Shown: positions 61,627 through 64,000 of the stretch, piece by piece | How the letters are laid out: every line of letters begins with the position of its first letter | Position numbering within the stretch: position 1 is the first letter of the stretch | Assembly (NCBI GenBank): GCA_903772945.1 | Contig: CAICTM010000090.1 | Span: forward strand, 60,904 to 124,903 | Length of the DNA stretch: 64,000 nt | Origin: Seminavis robusta | Taxonomy: Eukaryota > Bacillariophyta > Bacillariophyceae > Naviculales > Naviculaceae | Direction: 5' to 3' | The notes under the pieces: generated by a model | Databases searched by the model: none | What the model was told of the DNA's origin: nothing | What the model saw: the letters and a program-made list of their open reading frames with translations, nothing else | Made by a program: the position numbers and the translations under genes

Positions 61627-62925
61627 CTAGTTGCCCGTCCGAAAATCCAGGGGCGTCACCGGGTTTGGTCCATTGCCATGCACTAATGCCATGGCAGCCA
61701 GCTTTGGGGTAGAAAGCATGGTGGCGGTCAACTTCTGGGAAGGTGACACCATGGCAGTCAGCTCCTGGGTAGGAGACACCAAAGCTGCCTTTGTCAAAGG
61801 TGCTTGATGTGGTTGCTCCCCATGGTTTCCACCAAGAGCAGAGGGTATCTGCTTGGTAGGCCTCCTGGCAAATGGACTGGTGATGGTTGGACCAAGGCTG
61901 GTCCTGTCCAAAGACAACGGCACCTCATTGGGTACGAGTCTTGTGGCATTGGCTGTGCCATAGGTTGGTGGTTCTGTGGGAACCAGTTTGGGAACCTTGG
62001 GCCTCACTATAGGTGATGGACCACTAGGTCTCCTGCCAATGTTGGTTGTGGTGGGACCCTTGTGTGCTATGTGCCTTGGAGCAGGTTGCTTGGGGGTCAC
62101 CACTGTGTGAGTCTGCTCATGTGCTCTTGGTTGTAGAGCTGACTGAGTGGGAGGCACACTTGGTCTATTTGGTTGTGCAACTGGAATGTTGTTGGCGCCA
62201 GCTCTGGAAGCTGGTTGCTTGCTGGCTGGAGGTTTTGCCATCATGATCTCCCCAGAGGTTGGATGACTACTAGGGCTGGCAAGCTCGATATTCTCCCCAT
62301 CATCCAACGATGGATGGGCACCAGCGAGGGCATTCAAGGGTGTGGCACTGGGCAGCTGGTGGCTCGTAGCTGGGACACGCAGGGGTTGTGTGACAGTCAA
62401 CTCCCCACAAGCTAGCTTGGGAGATGGAGCCGTGGCTACATTGGTGGGCAGCTGGTTGGTGGCCAAGAGGGCATCAGTCAATCATTGCTAGATGGCAATT
62501 GCATCCAGTCGTTGCTGGATGGCAGTGGCATCTTGCTTTGAACGAGTAGCCCTGTGGGGCTGCAGCTTCTTTGGGCTGTGGAGCCGTTGGGTACCAATAG
62601 CACTGTCACCAGTCGGCTTGTGGACGCCATCAGCACTGCCCATGGCTGACAGTGGAGTGGCATTGGTCTCCCCATGAACTGATGGTGTCAAAGCAGGTGT
62701 AGGTGCTGTGACAGGTGGCCTAGCAGCTACCACGACCAAGGCGTCCAGTTGAGCTGTCAGTTGGTCCTTCAGGGCGATGAACTGAGCTTCCATCTTTCGT
62801 TTGAAGGCTTCGCGGTCAGCTCTCATGTCTTGCTTGAATGATTCGTGATCAGCTCTCATGAGATCGAGTTGTTGAGTCACTGGTCCTGGTGTGGGACTTG
62901 TGACTGTTAATCCAATAACTTTCAA
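61627..62925 (-). pseudogene. Coiled-coil, Pro/Thr-rich element protein broken by two stops
   Basis: Two open segments in the same frame, 62925-62491 and 62481-61627, are separated only by TAG-CAA-TGA at 62490-62482. The first starts without an ATG after an acceptor-like AG and encodes a heptad-type segment (LDLMRADHESFKQDM, REAFKRKMEAQFIALKDQL) then a Pro/Thr-rich part. The second is a Pro/Ser/Thr-rich low-complexity tail with ALVSPTQELTAMVSPSQKL repeats. It probably belongs to the same kind of diatom mobile element as the GCR1-like relic next door. No enzymatic domain is visible. Confidence 0.5.
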
Positions 62926-63808
62926 GAAGGTTCAGTTCCAATACTCAAGTAGTGGACTGGGTCTCGCTGAAGCCCTTCCTCAGGGATAGCGGTTGCAATA
63001 CACGGCTCTTAGCCTTATTCGCGACTCGATCCTAGATAGGGTTTGAGTTCGACTCATGCTTTTCAAGAGCCTTGTAGGGACAGACGCTTCGACACAGGCA
63101 TTTATGCCAAAAGTAATGTCAGTGTCGTCCAAAGCAGGCTGAGCTGCTCCGTTCCAGGCAGCCTGGAAACGCTTGGAAAGCGGCTTCGTCTCACCGCCAC
63201 GTACGTCGCGTGAGCAATCGCGTTGACTGCAATCGGCGCAAGGCATTCCAACGTATTTCACGATGGCCTGCACAGCTAGATTCGTAACTGCTCTTGCAGA
63301 GCTAAGTCATCTCCTTGAGGAGTTATGTTTGTCGTCAGGCGTAGCAATGCGAGCCCGACGAAGACCTTCTCCATACGTCCAGCCCACTTGATGGTTGACG
63401 TGGAGTTCAGATCATTGATGATTGGACCTTGAAGGTGTACTTGGCGCTGTTAGCATCTGCTGGAACAGTGCAAAGTTTGTAGGTGGTAGCGCGAGAATCG
63501 TCGATTTCCATTCATCGTCGAGGTCGATGAGAGGAAGGATTGGTTTGTCGCGCAGCTTAGACTCGAAGCTGGTGTAAGCGTCTTTGCAATCTTCATGGTG
63601 AGGAATAGGTTGAGGTAGCTGAAAGCTATTGTGTTTGTTAACAAAATGCACTACGCTAAAAGCTAGTGTAAAGATCTTTCGAGTGTTTTGAGTTTGAGAG
63701 AATGAAAGTTATAAGAGGATTAGAAAGCTATGAAAACTAATCAATGAGAGAGATCCACAATCAAAGGATCGTAGATCTGAATCCCGCGGGAGACTGTAAA
63801 GTGTGATA
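62926..63808. other. Region with only weak minus-strand frames
   Basis: Minus-strand frames at 62980-63273 and 63412-63651 begin at GTG and show no known domain. They may be further parts of a decayed element. Confidence 0.4.
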
Positions 63809-63953
63809 GAGTAGGTTGCGGTAGCAATCCTACTCACTCCACGATCCAAAAACGGAACGCGGGAAGATTCGTCTAGATTTATCTATAGCGTGGAATCTCT
63901 CCACGCCAGCTAAATATCTAGCGCGATGTTTCACCATCGACTAGTATGACTAG
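63809..63953. repeat. Cluster of short inverted repeats
   Basis: Successive hairpins: 63809-63819 with 63824-63835 (11-12 bp stem, one bulge); 63888-63894 with 63900-63906 (7 bp); 63924-63928 with 63935-63939 (5 bp); and 63941-63945 with 63949-63953 (5 bp). No protein is encoded. It could be the terminal region of an element that continues past the window. Confidence 0.6.
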
Positions 63954-64000
63954 CGGTCTGAGAACCCTGTCTCAATGACTATTCACGAAAGACTCAGTAT

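Noticed and set aside
62980-63651. Minus-strand ORFs of 97 and 79 codons
   Set aside because: Both begin at GTG, have no recognised domain, and lie in element debris; not supported as genes.

Overview
The window is nuclear DNA of a photosynthetic stramenopile, most likely a pennate diatom (Seminavis/Phaeodactylum type). Supporting signs are short GT-AG introns of about 64-114 nt, a plastid protein with a diatom-type signal peptide ending before Phe, two DUF6824-type genes, a GCR1-like mobile-element protein, an SGNH-like protein on a Pro/Glu/Ala stalk, and no operons. The species is inference. Genes lie on both strands, 0.1-2.7 kb apart. Starts were reset to ATG wherever an open frame began at TTG or GTG, and spliced models were rebuilt by hand from splice sites, phase and conserved motifs.

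Layout. 0.5-4 kb: a CFA/sphingolipid C9-methyltransferase-like enzyme, an XK-like membrane protein, and a ubiquitin-like ORF with a 16-nt tandem duplication. 4.7-12.2 kb: two convergent paralogous pseudokinases flanking a plastid protein and an LRR protein. 14.9-22.5 kb: a 20-exon receptor with duplicated ectodomain modules, a kinase domain and a guanylate cyclase, including two 6-nt microexons. 22.8-32 kb: small or low-complexity proteins, a short-chain dehydrogenase relic and a mucin-like membrane protein. 32.5-45.4 kb: a membrane sulfotransferase, a 9-exon SH3-VWA protein with an 8-nt microexon and a CaaX end, an SGNH-like protein, a phytanoyl-CoA-type dioxygenase, and a secreted protein of Cys-rich repeats. 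45.7-59.2 kb: a Nudix-like/CobW GTPase fusion, a DUF6824-Tudor-like regulator, two unknown proteins, an intact DDE transposase and a second DUF6824 protein. 59.4-64 kb: an interspersed 12-13 nt repeat, two broken mobile-element ORFs and a hairpin-rich tail.

No shared pathway is evident. Themes are cell-surface sensing and signalling (receptor cyclase, SH3-VWA protein, pseudokinases, secreted Cys-rich and mucin-like proteins), transcription-type regulators (DUF6824) and mobile-element debris. The clearest novelty is exon structure: 6-nt and 8-nt microexons that must be included for conserved kinase, cyclase and VWA motifs to be encoded. No tRNA, rRNA or CRISPR was found.
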